NCBI GenBank assembly: GCA_024234505.1
Contig: JACKOD010000003.1
Span: forward strand, 186,001 to 250,000
Reading direction: 5' to 3'
Length of the DNA stretch: 64,000 nt
From: Hahellaceae bacterium
Lineage (GTDB): Bacteria > Pseudomonadota > Gammaproteobacteria > Pseudomonadales > Oleiphilaceae
Below, one piece after another: positions 51,862 to 62,089 of the stretch. Each line of letters starts with the position of its first letter. Within the stretch, counting starts at the first letter, position 1. Position numbers and translations under genes: made by a program. Under the pieces are notes generated by a model. It was given only the letters and a program-made list of their open reading frames with translations, was not told where the DNA came from and did not search any database.

Positions 51862-54030
51862 TTACACCGCCATGTGGTGAAAGTTGGTGCTAATACTGTG
51901 AAAAAGTTCTTTGCCTGGCATGGCTTTCCCAAAATAGAACCCTTGAACCTCCTGACATTTAAGTTTCTTCAAATAGTCGAGCTGATGAACTGTTTCCACA
52001 CCTTCGGCGATGATATTTAGCTTTAACCCATGAGCCATGGCGACAATGGCATTGACGATACAGGACTCGCTGGCGCTGTCCTGAATGTCTTTGATGAACG
52101 AGCGATCAACTTTTAGCGTGTGGATCGGAAGCTTATTCAGGTAGTGAAGTGATGAATAACCGGTACCAAAGTCATCAATGGCGATACTCATGCCTTGAGA
52201 TGCTAGCTGGCTGAGTTTGTGCGTCATGTTTTCCAGATCACGCATGATCAGGTTTTCGGTTAGTTCAACTTCAAAATTGCTGGCCGGGAAGTCTGCTTGT
52301 TGCAGTTGCTTAAACAGATTTTCTACGAAACGAGGATGTTCCACTTGTAAAGGTGAAAAGTTGACTGACAGCCTGATATTACTTAAACCGCTGGCAATCC
52401 ACTGTCGAACCTCATTGCAAGCCGTGCGCAATACCCAGTCACCGATGTCGGCGATGAGTTTTGTTTCTTCTGCCAGTGAGATAAATTCTGATGGATAAAT
52501 AATGCCTCTTTCCGGGTGATGCCATCTAATGAGGGCTTCCACGCCCACCACATGACCCGTCTGGGTGTCTACCTGTGGTTGGTAGTAGACCCTAAATTCT
52601 TCATTTTCCAACGCTTTGCGTAAGTCACGCTCTAATTTAAGCCGATTAGAACAATCAATGTTCATGGCCTCAGTAAAAAACTGATAGCCGTCTTTGCCTC
52701 TGCCTTTAACGTGGTACATCGCAACATCAGCGTTTTGCACCAGCTGTTCCATGCTGTTTCCGGCTTCAGGAAATACCGATATGCCGATACTCACACCCAC
52801 AAATACTTCGTTGTCACCCAGCATGAAAGGTTCTTTCAGAACATTAATGACTTTACGGGCGATCTTTCGTGCATCCTCTTTCGTGGTGATGGCGGGCAGG
52901 AGTAGCGTAAATTCATCTCCACCAAAGCGAGATAGGGTATCTCCGGCACGCAGGACACTTTCCAGTCGCATGGCGACCGACTGCAACAGACGATCTCCCA
53001 TCGCATGGCCCAGTGTGTCATTGACTATTTTGAATCGGTCAAGGTCTAGAAACATCACCGCTAATTGCTGTTCGTTGCGCTTCGCCTGCGTAATGGCGAG
53101 GCTGAGACGGTCTTTGAACAGTGCCCGGTTGGGTAAGCGAGTGAGTAAATCATGGTAGGCCTGGAAGTTGATAAATTCTTCGGCCTCTTTACGTTCGGTA
53201 ATGTCTCTGGCGGTTCCGTAGATACCAATAAATTTGGATTTATTGGGTGTCGGCCCGAGTTTCTTTAATGTGAGAGAGCTACTTTGTATAGGGAAAAAAG
53301 TAATTTCGAAATAGCGGGGAAGTCGTTGATCGTCCCGGCATCGGAGCCTGACTTCCATGTTGACGCCACTATTTTCAACCTGCATCTTTTCTTTGATGAA
53401 ATAGCGAGCCTTACTTTTGTCTTTGTCATCGATAAGCTGAACATAATTCTTACCGATTAATTCATTCTTGCGGTAGCCCAGGAGTGTCTCGATTTTACTA
53501 TTCAGGAAGGTAAAGCGTCCTTCCATGTCGAGCATAAACACAATATCAGGTGAGCTGTTAACTATATAGCGGTGCAGTTCTTCCGACTTTTGCAGACGAA
53601 CCTGCATGGCACTGTGCGACTTTTCCAGGGATTGTTTCTTTAGTGCGCTTGATACCGTGGCTATTAATTCTTCGGCAGCATATGGCTTCTTGATATAGTC
53701 ATAGGCACCCCGACGCAGCGCTTTACTTGCAGCAGAAAAAGTCGACTCTCCGCTAACCACAATCGTGGCACTTTGAATGCCTTTGTCGGCCATAAAGTCC
53801 ATTACTTTGTGGCCATCAATATCTTGCATCCGCAGATCCAGTAAAACCAGATCATATTGTTGGCGTAGTAATTTGGCGCAGGCTTCCTTACCGCCAAGTG
53901 CGGTATCTATATTGAGAGAGTAGGGGGCGAGTAGCGCCTTGAGGCTCTCAAGCATGCGTTCTTCATCGTCGACGAGCAAAATGCGTGCATGTGCATTTGC
54001 AAGGGAAAATGCCGTGGGTTCCGCTGTCAT
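51862..54030 (-). CDS. Response regulator with PAS, GGDEF and EAL domains
   Basis: A 722-residue cytoplasmic cyclic-di-GMP regulator. The receiver (about 15-130) has DD near 21 and phospho-acceptor D65 (LLDLRMQDIDG). A short coiled linker leads to PAS (150-280), then an intact GGDEF motif (370-374) and EAL (498-500). ELTE, DDFGTG and IAEGVET are all intact, so both cyclase and phosphodiesterase activity are possible. ATG 54030 was chosen; a GTG nine bases earlier is equally open. It lies 153 bases downstream of the HDOD-histidine kinase on the same strand, so that kinase is its likely partner. Confidence 0.9.
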   Translation of the reverse strand: MTAEPTAFSLANAHARILLVDDEERMLESLKALLAPYSLNIDTALGGKEACAKLLRQQYDLVLLDLRMQDIDGHKVMDFMADKGIQSATIVVSGESTFSAASKALRRGAYDYIKKPYAAEELIATVSSALKKQSLEKSHSAMQVRLQKSEELHRYIVNSSPDIVFMLDMEGRFTFLNSKIETLLGYRKNELIGKNYVQLIDDKDKSKARYFIKEKMQVENSGVNMEVRLRCRDDQRLPRYFEITFFPIQSSSLTLKKLGPTPNKSKFIGIYGTARDITERKEAEEFINFQAYHDLLTRLPNRALFKDRLSLAITQAKRNEQQLAVMFLDLDRFKIVNDTLGHAMGDRLLQSVAMRLESVLRAGDTLSRFGGDEFTLLLPAITTKEDARKIARKVINVLKEPFMLGDNEVFVGVSIGISVFPEAGNSMEQLVQNADVAMYHVKGRGKDGYQFFTEAMNIDCSNRLKLERDLRKALENEEFRVYYQPQVDTQTGHVVGVEALIRWHHPERGIIYPSEFISLAEETKLIADIGDWVLRTACNEVRQWIASGLSNIRLSVNFSPLQVEHPRFVENLFKQLQQADFPASNFEVELTENLIMRDLENMTHKLSQLASQGMSIAIDDFGTGYSSLHYLNKLPIHTLKVDRSFIKDIQDSASESCIVNAIVAMAHGLKLNIIAEGVETVHQLDYLKKLKCQEVQGFYFGKAMPGKELFHSISTNFHHMAV

Positions 54031-54183
54031 GTGCTGCACTTCTGGTTGTCTGTTTATAGTCGTTATGTATTTTTCATTATTATTTGTTCTCCTTAACCTG
54101 TGACATCCATATTGCGTTTAAACTGCCCTGTATATCCTACAACCTCTGACGGGTTGGTAAAACCGGTGTCTTCTACTTCGTTG

Positions 54184-56268
54184 CTATTTAAGCGGCAGAA
54201 GAATCTGGAACTGGGTACCTTTATGGCTTGATCTGCACATAATGTTTCCTCCTAGCTCCGTCACTAAATTGTGTGTAATGCTCAGGCCCAGCCCAGAATG
54301 GCGCCCACCTTTGGTGGTATGCCCTGGTTTGAACAGTTGTTGCTTGATTTCGGGGGGTAATCCGGGGCCGTTGTCTGCAATTGTGATTTCAGCAAGAAGC
54401 TTGCCATTTGTGTTCACTGTGGTGGCAGTACTAATATGAATTTCCCCACCCGCGGGCATGGCTTCCGCTGCGTTTTTAATAATATTGGTGACTATTTGTC
54501 GCAACGGATTTCTCGGTAGCGATACTTGATCAAGTGTTTCATCCAGATCCAGATTAAATACGACGGAATGTGCGCTAAAAAAAGCACCTTCAAACAGCTT
54601 CACTAGCTGGTGGATCTCGGTGTTAATGTTCTGGGATATGGCTTCACCGGTTTCGTGCATTTCCAGATCCTGTATTCGCATCAGAATCTGGCTGGCTCGA
54701 TCAATTTCCTCACGCAAAATCTCATAGGTTGAGTGTTCGTCCGAGTCACGGCCAGAAGACGAGGCCAGCGATTCCAGATAATTGCGGATAATCGTTAGCG
54801 GGTTGTTGGCTTCATGGGCCAGAACGTTTACTTGAGCTTTTAACGTACGTATTTCGTCGGATTCTGCATTTGAGCTTAGGGTGGCTTTTCGGGCAACCAG
54901 ATTACCAACGAGATTTGCGAATTCCATAATAAAGGCGGTTTGGTCCTTGTTTAATGGACTTGCATGCGGATCGCCCATCACCAGGACACCCAGAAGTTTA
55001 TCTTCATGCACAACCGGCGCGCAAAGCATGGCATTGGAATGTGTCAATCTTATGAAATGCTGATCAATGACTGGTAGCGAGTGAGAAAAAAGCTGCTGGT
55101 CATGAGAAGATATAAGACGTCGATTTAAGCCCGCACTGGCAATGATACTTCGTTCTGCCTCAAGTGGAATCGACAGGTCGGCGGCGGAGTGAAGTGGGTC
55201 ACTGTTTGACTCACGGTATCGCAGTGTACCGGTGTCACTATCCAGTTTCAGGAATTTCGTTTCGCGAAAACCAAACAGCAACGCAGCGGTTTCAGCGAAT
55301 GTGTCTTGATCAGACGGCAGGTTGTCAGCCGATTTATCAAGGTGTGAAGCGGTTTCCTGAGCAAGGAGGCGTTGTTTAAGCTGCTTTCCCAGTGCTTGAT
55401 GAGCAAGCGTCGAGTCTTCATGGTTATTAATGTCAATTGCCAGCGTGGTGGCTATTTCAGCGACTTCTTTGTTTATTTGAAGTGCGATTTCTTTTGTAAG
55501 AGCGCCCGTCAGATCGAAAAGCCGCTCGGCCGTTTCGTAACTTACCGCAATTTCGACTTCCGGGTCTTCACTCAGGCGCGCGGCAAGATAAATCAGTTTC
55601 ACCAAATGGTGCGCGTCTACCACCGAGTCCAGCGGTGCATGATGATATCGCAGGGCATCTGCCGAGAAATCTCCTAAACCCCAGTCCGAAATTAGCCAGG
55701 CCCCTATATCACAATGATTGGTCAGAAATGTTTCGTTTTCGCGATCTACCAAGTCAACAAAGTCTTCTGCGCTGTGTAGCAGTTCCGGATAAACTTCTGA
55801 GTGATTTAGTGTAAGTACCAGTTCACCGATATTGTGCAACAACCCGAGTAAATAGGCTTCGTCCGGAGATGCATAGCTGGTTAGCGTCGCCAGTGCTTTT
55901 GCCAGTAATGCGCATGACAACGATTGGCGCCAGAATTGTTTCAGATGGCGTTGCTGACCCGCGTTAAATTCTTCAAAGAATTGTTGAACCGAGGCGGTGA
56001 TCACCATGGTTTTGATGGTGTCGGTTCCTAGTACCAGCAGTGCTCTTTCAAGCGTATTGACGTTGCCGCGCCGGCCATAAAAGGAAGAGTTGGCGAGCAA
56101 TATGATTCTTGAAGCGATGGCTGCATCACGGGAAATGATTTCTGCCATTTGCTGAAAGCTGGATCCCGGATTTTGGCAGACACGCAGCATCTCTACCAAC
56201 ACATGGGGCAGAGAGGGTAACTTGTTGGCGTTTAATTCAGCCACTAGCGAGTCCGTTGGGGCAATCAT
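54184..56268 (-). CDS. HDOD-GAF-histidine kinase
   Basis: A 694-residue soluble sensor kinase with an unusual input module. Residues 10-215 are an HDOD domain (LPSLPHVLVEMLRVCQNP, ISRDAAIASRIILLANSSF). A helical linker leads to a GAF-like domain (about 320-460, APVVHEDKLLGVLVMGDP). HisKA carries H485 (LAHEANNPLTIIRNYL). The HATPase has N box IIKNAAEAMP (about 596-605), ADNGPGL and SGLGLSITHN. No transmembrane segment, so it reads a cytoplasmic cue. No receiver is attached; the regulator gene downstream supplies one. HDOD residues show no clear HD metal site. Confidence 0.9.
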   Translation of the reverse strand: MIAPTDSLVAELNANKLPSLPHVLVEMLRVCQNPGSSFQQMAEIISRDAAIASRIILLANSSFYGRRGNVNTLERALLVLGTDTIKTMVITASVQQFFEEFNAGQQRHLKQFWRQSLSCALLAKALATLTSYASPDEAYLLGLLHNIGELVLTLNHSEVYPELLHSAEDFVDLVDRENETFLTNHCDIGAWLISDWGLGDFSADALRYHHAPLDSVVDAHHLVKLIYLAARLSEDPEVEIAVSYETAERLFDLTGALTKEIALQINKEVAEIATTLAIDINNHEDSTLAHQALGKQLKQRLLAQETASHLDKSADNLPSDQDTFAETAALLFGFRETKFLKLDSDTGTLRYRESNSDPLHSAADLSIPLEAERSIIASAGLNRRLISSHDQQLFSHSLPVIDQHFIRLTHSNAMLCAPVVHEDKLLGVLVMGDPHASPLNKDQTAFIMEFANLVGNLVARKATLSSNAESDEIRTLKAQVNVLAHEANNPLTIIRNYLESLASSSGRDSDEHSTYEILREEIDRASQILMRIQDLEMHETGEAISQNINTEIHQLVKLFEGAFFSAHSVVFNLDLDETLDQVSLPRNPLRQIVTNIIKNAAEAMPAGGEIHISTATTVNTNGKLLAEITIADNGPGLPPEIKQQLFKPGHTTKGGRHSGLGLSITHNLVTELGGNIMCRSSHKGTQFQILLPLK

Positions 56269-56628
56269 GTGATTCAGTCAATATAAATAGTGTGACTTGA
56301 TTCAGTAATTGTCTGTGATGAGGTTCTGAAAAGTCATGGTTAATAATTGTTCATACAGCAAAGATCTTAGTTAAGAATCGAGATAAATTAAATAGTTGTT
56401 GAGGTTTTTTTAAGCATTTTTTGAGAACTGTGACTAACTTTAACAAGTAAAATGATAATGCGTTCATTTATTTTGGTTTGTTGTGATTTTCGATAGCATA
56501 TAAAATGTTCCGCATGTTATTTCTTGGGGTCACGGTCTTTATCTGTGATCCCTGAACAGGTTGTTAACATAGGGGTGGTTTAGTAATGAGTTATGCACCG
56601 ATAATTCTGCATTTGCGGGTGTCCGAAC
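56269..56628. other. 360-base divergent intergenic region
   Basis: AT-rich region between the divergent HDOD-kinase and MinD-like genes, which must hold both promoters. No promoter box stands out above the AT background. It contains the hairpin listed at 56526-56552. No coding frame with a recognisable product was seen. Confidence 0.5.
56526..56552 (+). other. Stable hairpin in the MinD-like gene leader
   Basis: GGGGTCACGG (56526-56535) and CTGTGATCCC (56543-56552) pair over all ten positions, two of them G-U, with a TCTTTAT loop. There is no T run after it on either strand, so it is not a normal terminator. It lies 77 bases before the start at 56629. Confidence 0.5.
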
Positions 56629-58056
56629 ATGCCATCTGAACCCTCGCTGACGCCATCCCGAGTGCCGAAGATCGTCGCTATCACCAGCGGAAAAGGAGGG
56701 GTCGGCAAAACCAGTATCGCTGTGAATCTGTCGATTGCGCTTGCTCGCTCAGGGCAGCAAGTGTGTTTAATGGATGGTGATACCGGGCTGGCAAACGTCA
56801 ATATTTTGATGGGTCTGCATCCCGAATTTACGCTGGAACATCTGATTTCAGGCGAACAGCCCATAGACAAGGTCGTAGTCAAAGGGCCTGAGGGAGTCGC
56901 CGTTATTCCTGGCGCCTCTGGCGTCAGTCGCTGTGTCGAAATGGGGGATGCCGAACAGGAGCGCATGGTTGATGGACTGCGCCAGGTTGAGAATCAATAT
57001 GATTGGTTGTTGTTGGATACGGCGGCAGGCATTTCTTCTTTGGTACTTCATTTCATTGCGGCCGCGCAAGTTGCTGTGGTGGTTATTACGCCGGAACCCA
57101 CGTCTTTAACTGACGCATTTTCGTTGTTGAAAGTGCTTCGCAGACGGGGATATCAGCGTAAGGTACAGGTCATTGTAAATATGGTGCCCACTTCCGAACG
57201 GGCGCAGCGTATTTTTTATAAATTTCAGGCGGCAGTTAAAAAATATATTGGTTTGGAAACCGAGTACCTTGGGCCGGTCTGGATGGACGAGAGTATGCGT
57301 TCTGCGGTTATTATGCAGCGACCTGTTGCGTTATTTTCATCCAATGATCCTTCGTCAAAAAGTTTCTATCGATTGGCTGATCGCATGGTCAGTATGTTTG
57401 ATAAACGAACCACACCTCGTCTGGCTTTCAGTGCGTATTGGCAACGGCTGGCTGATCGCAAACAGCAGAAAGTAATGGATGCCAAACTGGCAGCCGAGTC
57501 AGTGCATGAGGCGACACCTCCCGTTATTACGCACGAGGACTCATTGAGTCCAGCGCGAAACCTGGATGAGCAATGGCTCACGTCCCGACGGCAAGTGCTG
57601 GCATTACTGCAGGATGAACGAACCACGCCGGACGAAATACTGGGATTTCTATCATCCTGCATTGTGGCGAGCGGTGATCGTTTAGGTAAGGTCGCAGTCG
57701 ATCTTATTCACGCTATGTTACAAAGCGTGCAGAAAGATGATTTGACTCGGGAACAGTCGGATCTTTTGAGCCTGGAGCTTTCCAGATTAGGTTTGATTAA
57801 GGAAAACTCACGAGCTCGCGCTGAGATCCAGGAAAATGCGAACAGTATGCCCAGTGCACCGACGATATCAGAAACCGTACCTCGCTATGATGCCAGAGGA
57901 TTTGGATCTCAGGATGCATTAGCCGCGCAGATTCGGGATGCTTCTGGTGCGATTCGCCTGGACAGACTACTGGAAACAATAAAAATGCGGTCGCTTACCC
58001 AAGCTTCGGATGAAAAGGCTGGTGTAAAAAATGAGTCTACCGGCACCACTGGATAG
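56629..58056 (+). CDS. MinD/FleN-like P-loop ATPase with C-terminal extension
   Basis: A 475-residue member of the MinD/ParA family. The deviant Walker A is SGKGGVGKTS (20-29); MDGDTGLANVNILMG and LLLDTAAGISS are the A' and B motifs. The ATPase part (to about 265) resembles FleN/FlhG, the flagellar-number regulator (TPEPTSLTDAFSLLKVL, IVNMVPTSERA), but no flagellar gene is nearby. A further 210 residues with no domain I recognise include a helical block (about 330-400) and a Ser/Ala-rich linker. The MinD-type C-terminal membrane-targeting helix is not evident. Divergent from the HDOD-kinase gene. No strong ribosome binding site is seen. Confidence 0.85.
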   Translation: MPSEPSLTPSRVPKIVAITSGKGGVGKTSIAVNLSIALARSGQQVCLMDGDTGLANVNILMGLHPEFTLEHLISGEQPIDKVVVKGPEGVAVIPGASGVSRCVEMGDAEQERMVDGLRQVENQYDWLLLDTAAGISSLVLHFIAAAQVAVVVITPEPTSLTDAFSLLKVLRRRGYQRKVQVIVNMVPTSERAQRIFYKFQAAVKKYIGLETEYLGPVWMDESMRSAVIMQRPVALFSSNDPSSKSFYRLADRMVSMFDKRTTPRLAFSAYWQRLADRKQQKVMDAKLAAESVHEATPPVITHEDSLSPARNLDEQWLTSRRQVLALLQDERTTPDEILGFLSSCIVASGDRLGKVAVDLIHAMLQSVQKDDLTREQSDLLSLELSRLGLIKENSRARAEIQENANSMPSAPTISETVPRYDARGFGSQDALAAQIRDASGAIRLDRLLETIKMRSLTQASDEKAGVKNESTGTTG

Positions 58057-58327
58057 GTTTGTCCTACAATCGTTTTAAAGTAACCGGAAATAGAGTGTAA
58101 CTCATTGATGCTAAAGGCTGTGAGGTGTGTCTCAACCTGCTTTGACAGCCATTTCTGTCCTTCTTATTGTGAACTTCTTCACGCGATTCAATGTCATCTG
58201 CCTTTAAAGTCCTGATTCCACAATAACTATAAAATGATCCCGTCCTCCTATGCGAGAACACTGCCTGCCAGGGTGTGCGTGGCGCAGTTGTTGACGTCTG
58301 GGAAGGATCTCACACAAGGACTCTCTC

Positions 58328-59893
58328 ATGGCCATTTCGAAGCAAAGTGCTAAAAACAACCATTTTATTTCTCCCTCGCAGTGTTTTAAGGGCAAGCGAA
58401 TTTTAATTACGGGGACGACCGGTTTTGTCGGTAAAGTCGTTTTGGAAAAGCTGTTGCGTGAGCATCCGGATATTGGAGGGATAACGCTCCTCATCCGAGG
58501 TAATAGCGCACATCCTGATGCACGAAGCCGGTTTGAGGCCGAAATTCTGACATCGTCTATTTTTGACACGTTACGAATGGATGATGAGGCAGATTTACCT
58601 TCACTCTGTGCACAGAAGCTTCATTTTGTCTCTGGTGAAGTGACTCAGCCCTGCTTCGGTTTGGGACAGGACGAATTCGATAGTCTTGCATTAACGCTGG
58701 ATGGCATTATCAATTGCGCGGCAAGCGTTAATTTCAGGGAGGAGCTGGATGTTGCTCTGGAGATTAATGCGCTTTGTCTACACACGCTTGCTTCACTCGC
58801 CAGACAGGCTGGCAACATCCCGGTATTACAGGTTTCGACTTGTTATGTGGGAGGGTTTAATCACGGTGATTTATACGAGCAGAATGTGACTCCGGCAGGA
58901 AAGCCGCTGCCAACGACCGGTGAGTTTTTTGAGGTTGCGGGATTGATTACCCAGCTACAGGGTAAGATCCAGCGTTTGAAAAAGCGTTATCAGGGGGAGA
59001 CCCTCAAGCGGAAACTTATTGACTTAGGTATTGCTGAGGCCAATCGTTACGGTTGGAATGATACCTACACTTTCACTAAGTGGATGGGGGAGCAAATCTT
59101 GCGTGATGAATTGGCACAATCCGCCTTGACGATTTTGCGTCCATCCATCATTGAGAGCACGTTAAGCGGACCTGTTCCGGGCTGGATTGAAGGGGTTAAG
59201 GTCGCGGATGCCATTATTCTGGCGTATGCGCGTGAGAAAGTACGCTTTTTTCCGGGTAATCCCAACGCGGTCATTGATATTATTCCTGCCGATATTGTCG
59301 CCAATAGCATTATTTTGGGATTGGCTGAGCAGTTTGACGACGCAGTGCGTCACATGGCGGCATCGCATCGGGTTTATCAGTGCTGCTCTGGCTCATCCAA
59401 TCCGGTTAAGCTGGGCGAGGTTGCCGCATTTGTTGCCCATGCAGGAGCAGAAAATTACGCTCGCTTCGACAGGCTTTTCTATCGCAAGCCTCGTCGGGCA
59501 TTTGTGACTGTACCGAAAGCCATTTTTGACGGCGTCATGAAAGGGGCGAGTATTCCGTTGGGAGTGATTTCCAGGTTGCAAACGTGGGCTGGCCTCAAGA
59601 TGGCAGCCAAAACGATCGAAAATATTGAGACCACGCTTAACCTGGCAACCATCTTTTCGTTTTACACCTCTCCAAATTATATTTTCCATAATAAACAACT
59701 GGTTGACCTTGGTCGCCGGGTTTGTGATGATGATGCGGCAAAATATCCGGTTGATGTTAAGATGATCGACTGGAAAGCGTATTTCGAAGAAATTCATCTG
59801 AATGGTCTCAATCGCTATGCGCTCAAAGAACGACGTTTATATCGTCTTAAAGTGAACGAGGACATAAGCGCAAAAAAGCGTAAAGTTGCCTGA
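58328..59893 (+). CDS. Fatty acyl-CoA reductase (fatty alcohol forming)
   Basis: Reduces fatty acyl-CoA, and fatty aldehyde, with NADPH to fatty alcohol (521 aa). The NAD(P) motif is ILITGTTGFVGK (25-36); IRGN, INCAASVNF and the catalytic Y247xxxK251 (YTFTK) follow. The C-terminal sterile domain contains FYTSPNYIFHN and ends NRYALKERRLYRLK. These blocks and the length closely match the Marinobacter FAR enzyme that makes alcohols for wax esters. A wax ester synthase is not in this window. AAGGA lies nine bases upstream of the ATG. Alone between two intergenic regions and closed by a terminator. Confidence 0.92.
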   Translation: MAISKQSAKNNHFISPSQCFKGKRILITGTTGFVGKVVLEKLLREHPDIGGITLLIRGNSAHPDARSRFEAEILTSSIFDTLRMDDEADLPSLCAQKLHFVSGEVTQPCFGLGQDEFDSLALTLDGIINCAASVNFREELDVALEINALCLHTLASLARQAGNIPVLQVSTCYVGGFNHGDLYEQNVTPAGKPLPTTGEFFEVAGLITQLQGKIQRLKKRYQGETLKRKLIDLGIAEANRYGWNDTYTFTKWMGEQILRDELAQSALTILRPSIIESTLSGPVPGWIEGVKVADAIILAYAREKVRFFPGNPNAVIDIIPADIVANSIILGLAEQFDDAVRHMAASHRVYQCCSGSSNPVKLGEVAAFVAHAGAENYARFDRLFYRKPRRAFVTVPKAIFDGVMKGASIPLGVISRLQTWAGLKMAAKTIENIETTLNLATIFSFYTSPNYIFHNKQLVDLGRRVCDDDAAKYPVDVKMIDWKAYFEEIHLNGLNRYALKERRLYRLKVNEDISAKKRKVA

Positions 59894-59949
59894 CTCAAAT
59901 GAAATGGTGGAGTCTCGGTACTCCATGTTTCTACCGGACGTTTATTAAT

Positions 59950-59981
59950 GGCGAGGTGCATGAAAACACCTCGCCGTTTTT
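59950..59981 (+). terminator. Rho-independent terminator after the acyl-CoA reductase gene
   Basis: GGCGAGGTG (59950-59958) and CACCTCGCC (59967-59975) form a perfect nine-base stem with an eight-base loop, followed by GTTTTTG. It ends the acyl-CoA reductase transcript 56 bases after the stop. Confidence 0.93.
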
Positions 59982-60129
59982 GTTGTCGGGCGCTTTTTCG
60001 AATTTGGAATCGGGCAGACTCCTATACCATGGTCTAATTTATATGAAACCCAGGTGGGAGTAGAAATAGTGTGAACAGTGACAAGACCACTATTTTTTAA
60101 GTTCGTCATGGAAAACAAGAGGCAATAAA

Positions 60130-62079
60130 ATGAGCGAAGTTAAGGTATATCCAATTAAGGCAGAGGCAAGTGCTCGCGCACTGGTGGATGAATCCGGCTA
60201 TCAGGCCATGTATCAGTCGTCCATTACTGACCCCGATGGTTTCTGGGGAGAACAGGGTAAAATCATCAGTTGGATGAAGCCTTACAGCAAAGTGAAGAAC
60301 ACCTCTTATCACCCGAAAGACGTTTCTATTAAATGGTATGAAGATGGCACGCTCAATGCCAGTGTCAGTTGTCTCGACCGTCATCTGACCAGTCGCGGTG
60401 ATCAAACGGCAATTATATTTGAAGGGGATGATCCTTCGGTTTCCCTGCACGTTACCTATCGCCAACTCTATGAGCAAACCTGTAAGTTTGCCAACGCACT
60501 TCGTGCCATGGGGGTTAAAAAGGGGGATGTTGTGACCATCTACATGCCCATGATTGTAGAAACCGCGGTGGCGATGCTGGCATGTGCGCGGGTTGGTGCA
60601 ATTCACTCGGTTGTTTTCGGTGGTTTTTCTCCGGAAGCGCTGGCGGCGAGAGTAATTGATGGCAATTCAAAATGGGTGATTACGGCAGATCAGGGGGTTC
60701 GTGGCGGACGGACGATACCGCTGAAACGCAACGTCGATGAAGCCTTGAAGCACCCTGAAATGATTCACGTAGAAAAAGTTATCGTTGTGAAGCGCACCGG
60801 CGGTGAAATTCAGTGGCAGGATGGTCGCGACGCCTGGTATCACGATCTGGTTGCATCACAGCCAGCCGAGTGCGAGCCTGAAGAAATGAGCGCAGAAGAC
60901 CCGCTCTTTATGCTTTATACCTCGGGCTCGACCGGAAAACCCAAAGGTGTCTTGCATACCACGGCAGGTTATCTGGTTTATGCCGCGCTAACGCACCGTT
61001 ATGTGTTTGATTATCAGGATGGCGATGTTTATTGGTGTACCGCCGATTTTGGCTGGATTACCGGACACAGTTACATTCTTTATGGTCCATTGGCTAATGG
61101 TGCGGTTACCTTGTTGTTTGAAGGCGTGCCTAATTACCCTGATAGCTCGCGTATCGGCAAAGTGGTCGACAAGCATCAGGTAAATGTACTCTATACGGCA
61201 CCGACGGCCATCCGCGCGTTGATGGCGGAAGGTGAAAGCTACATGAAGCAAAGTGCTCGAACCAGTTTGAGACTGCTGGGTAGTGTGGGTGAGCCCATCA
61301 ATCCGGAAGCCTGGGAGTGGTACTATCGAGTCGTTGGTGACGAGCGTTGTCCTATTGTCGATACCTGGTGGCAGACTGAAACCGGCGGCATTCTTATATC
61401 GCCGTTGCCAGGCGCAACACCTTTAAAACCCGGGTCAGCGACAAGACCTTTCTTCGGGGTCAAGCCTGCGTTAGTTGACAATGAAGGTAATCTTCTGGAG
61501 GGAGCAACAGAGGGTAATCTGGTTATTTTGGATAGCTGGCCAGGCCAAATGCGTACGGTTTTTGGCGATCACGAACGTTTTATTCAAACTTATTTCAGTG
61601 CCTATCCAGGTATGTATTTCACTGGGGATGGGGCGCGTCGCGATGAAGATGGGTATTACTGGATTACCGGACGTGTAGATGATGTGCTGAATGTTTCCGG
61701 CCATCGTATGGGAACCGCAGAGATAGAAAGCGCGCTGGTGGCTCATCCTAATGTAGCCGAAGCGGCGGTGGTCGGCTATCCGCACGATATTAAAGGGCAG
61801 GGGATTTATGTGTATGTGACTTTGACTCACGATGCTCATCCCAGTGATGCGTTAAAGGCTGAGCTCGTCAAATGGGTGAGGAAGGAAATAGGTCCCATCG
61901 CCTCTCCTGATGTCATTCAGTGGGCTCCCGGTCTGCCGAAAACCCGTTCGGGCAAAATTATGCGAAGAATTCTGCGTAAGATTGCTTCGAATGAATGTGA
62001 AGCCTTGGGCGATACCTCGACATTGGCTGATCCGTCGGTTGTAACCGACTTGATTGATAATCGGGCGCTTCGTTCGTAA
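60130..62079 (+). CDS. acs: Acetyl-CoA synthetase
   Basis: AMP-forming enzyme (649 aa) that activates acetate to acetyl-CoA. It has the adenylation P-loop-like motif [15 protein letters not shown], the WWQTETGG core and the hinge region [21 protein letters not shown]609 in TRSGKIMRR is the regulatory lysine acetylated in the family. Length and motif order are standard. A 10-base gap to the following response regulator suggests cotranscription. Confidence 0.97.
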   Translation: MSEVKVYPIKAEASARALVDESGYQAMYQSSITDPDGFWGEQGKIISWMKPYSKVKNTSYHPKDVSIKWYEDGTLNASVSCLDRHLTSRGDQTAIIFEGDDPSVSLHVTYRQLYEQTCKFANALRAMGVKKGDVVTIYMPMIVETAVAMLACARVGAIHSVVFGGFSPEALAARVIDGNSKWVITADQGVRGGRTIPLKRNVDEALKHPEMIHVEKVIVVKRTGGEIQWQDGRDAWYHDLVASQPAECEPEEMSAEDPLFMLYTSGSTGKPKGVLHTTAGYLVYAALTHRYVFDYQDGDVYWCTADFGWITGHSYILYGPLANGAVTLLFEGVPNYPDSSRIGKVVDKHQVNVLYTAPTAIRALMAEGESYMKQSARTSLRLLGSVGEPINPEAWEWYYRVVGDERCPIVDTWWQTETGGILISPLPGATPLKPGSATRPFFGVKPALVDNEGNLLEGATEGNLVILDSWPGQMRTVFGDHERFIQTYFSAYPGMYFTGDGARRDEDGYYWITGRVDDVLNVSGHRMGTAEIESALVAHPNVAEAAVVGYPHDIKGQGIYVYVTLTHDAHPSDALKAELVKWVRKEIGPIASPDVIQWAPGLPKTRSGKIMRRILRKIASNECEALGDTSTLADPSVVTDLIDNRALRS

Positions 62080-62089
62080 GGTGTAATGA

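Noticed and set aside
60001..60129. Sigma-54 type promoter upstream of acs
   Set aside because: No GG-N10-GC pair in a TGGCAC-TTGC context could be found.
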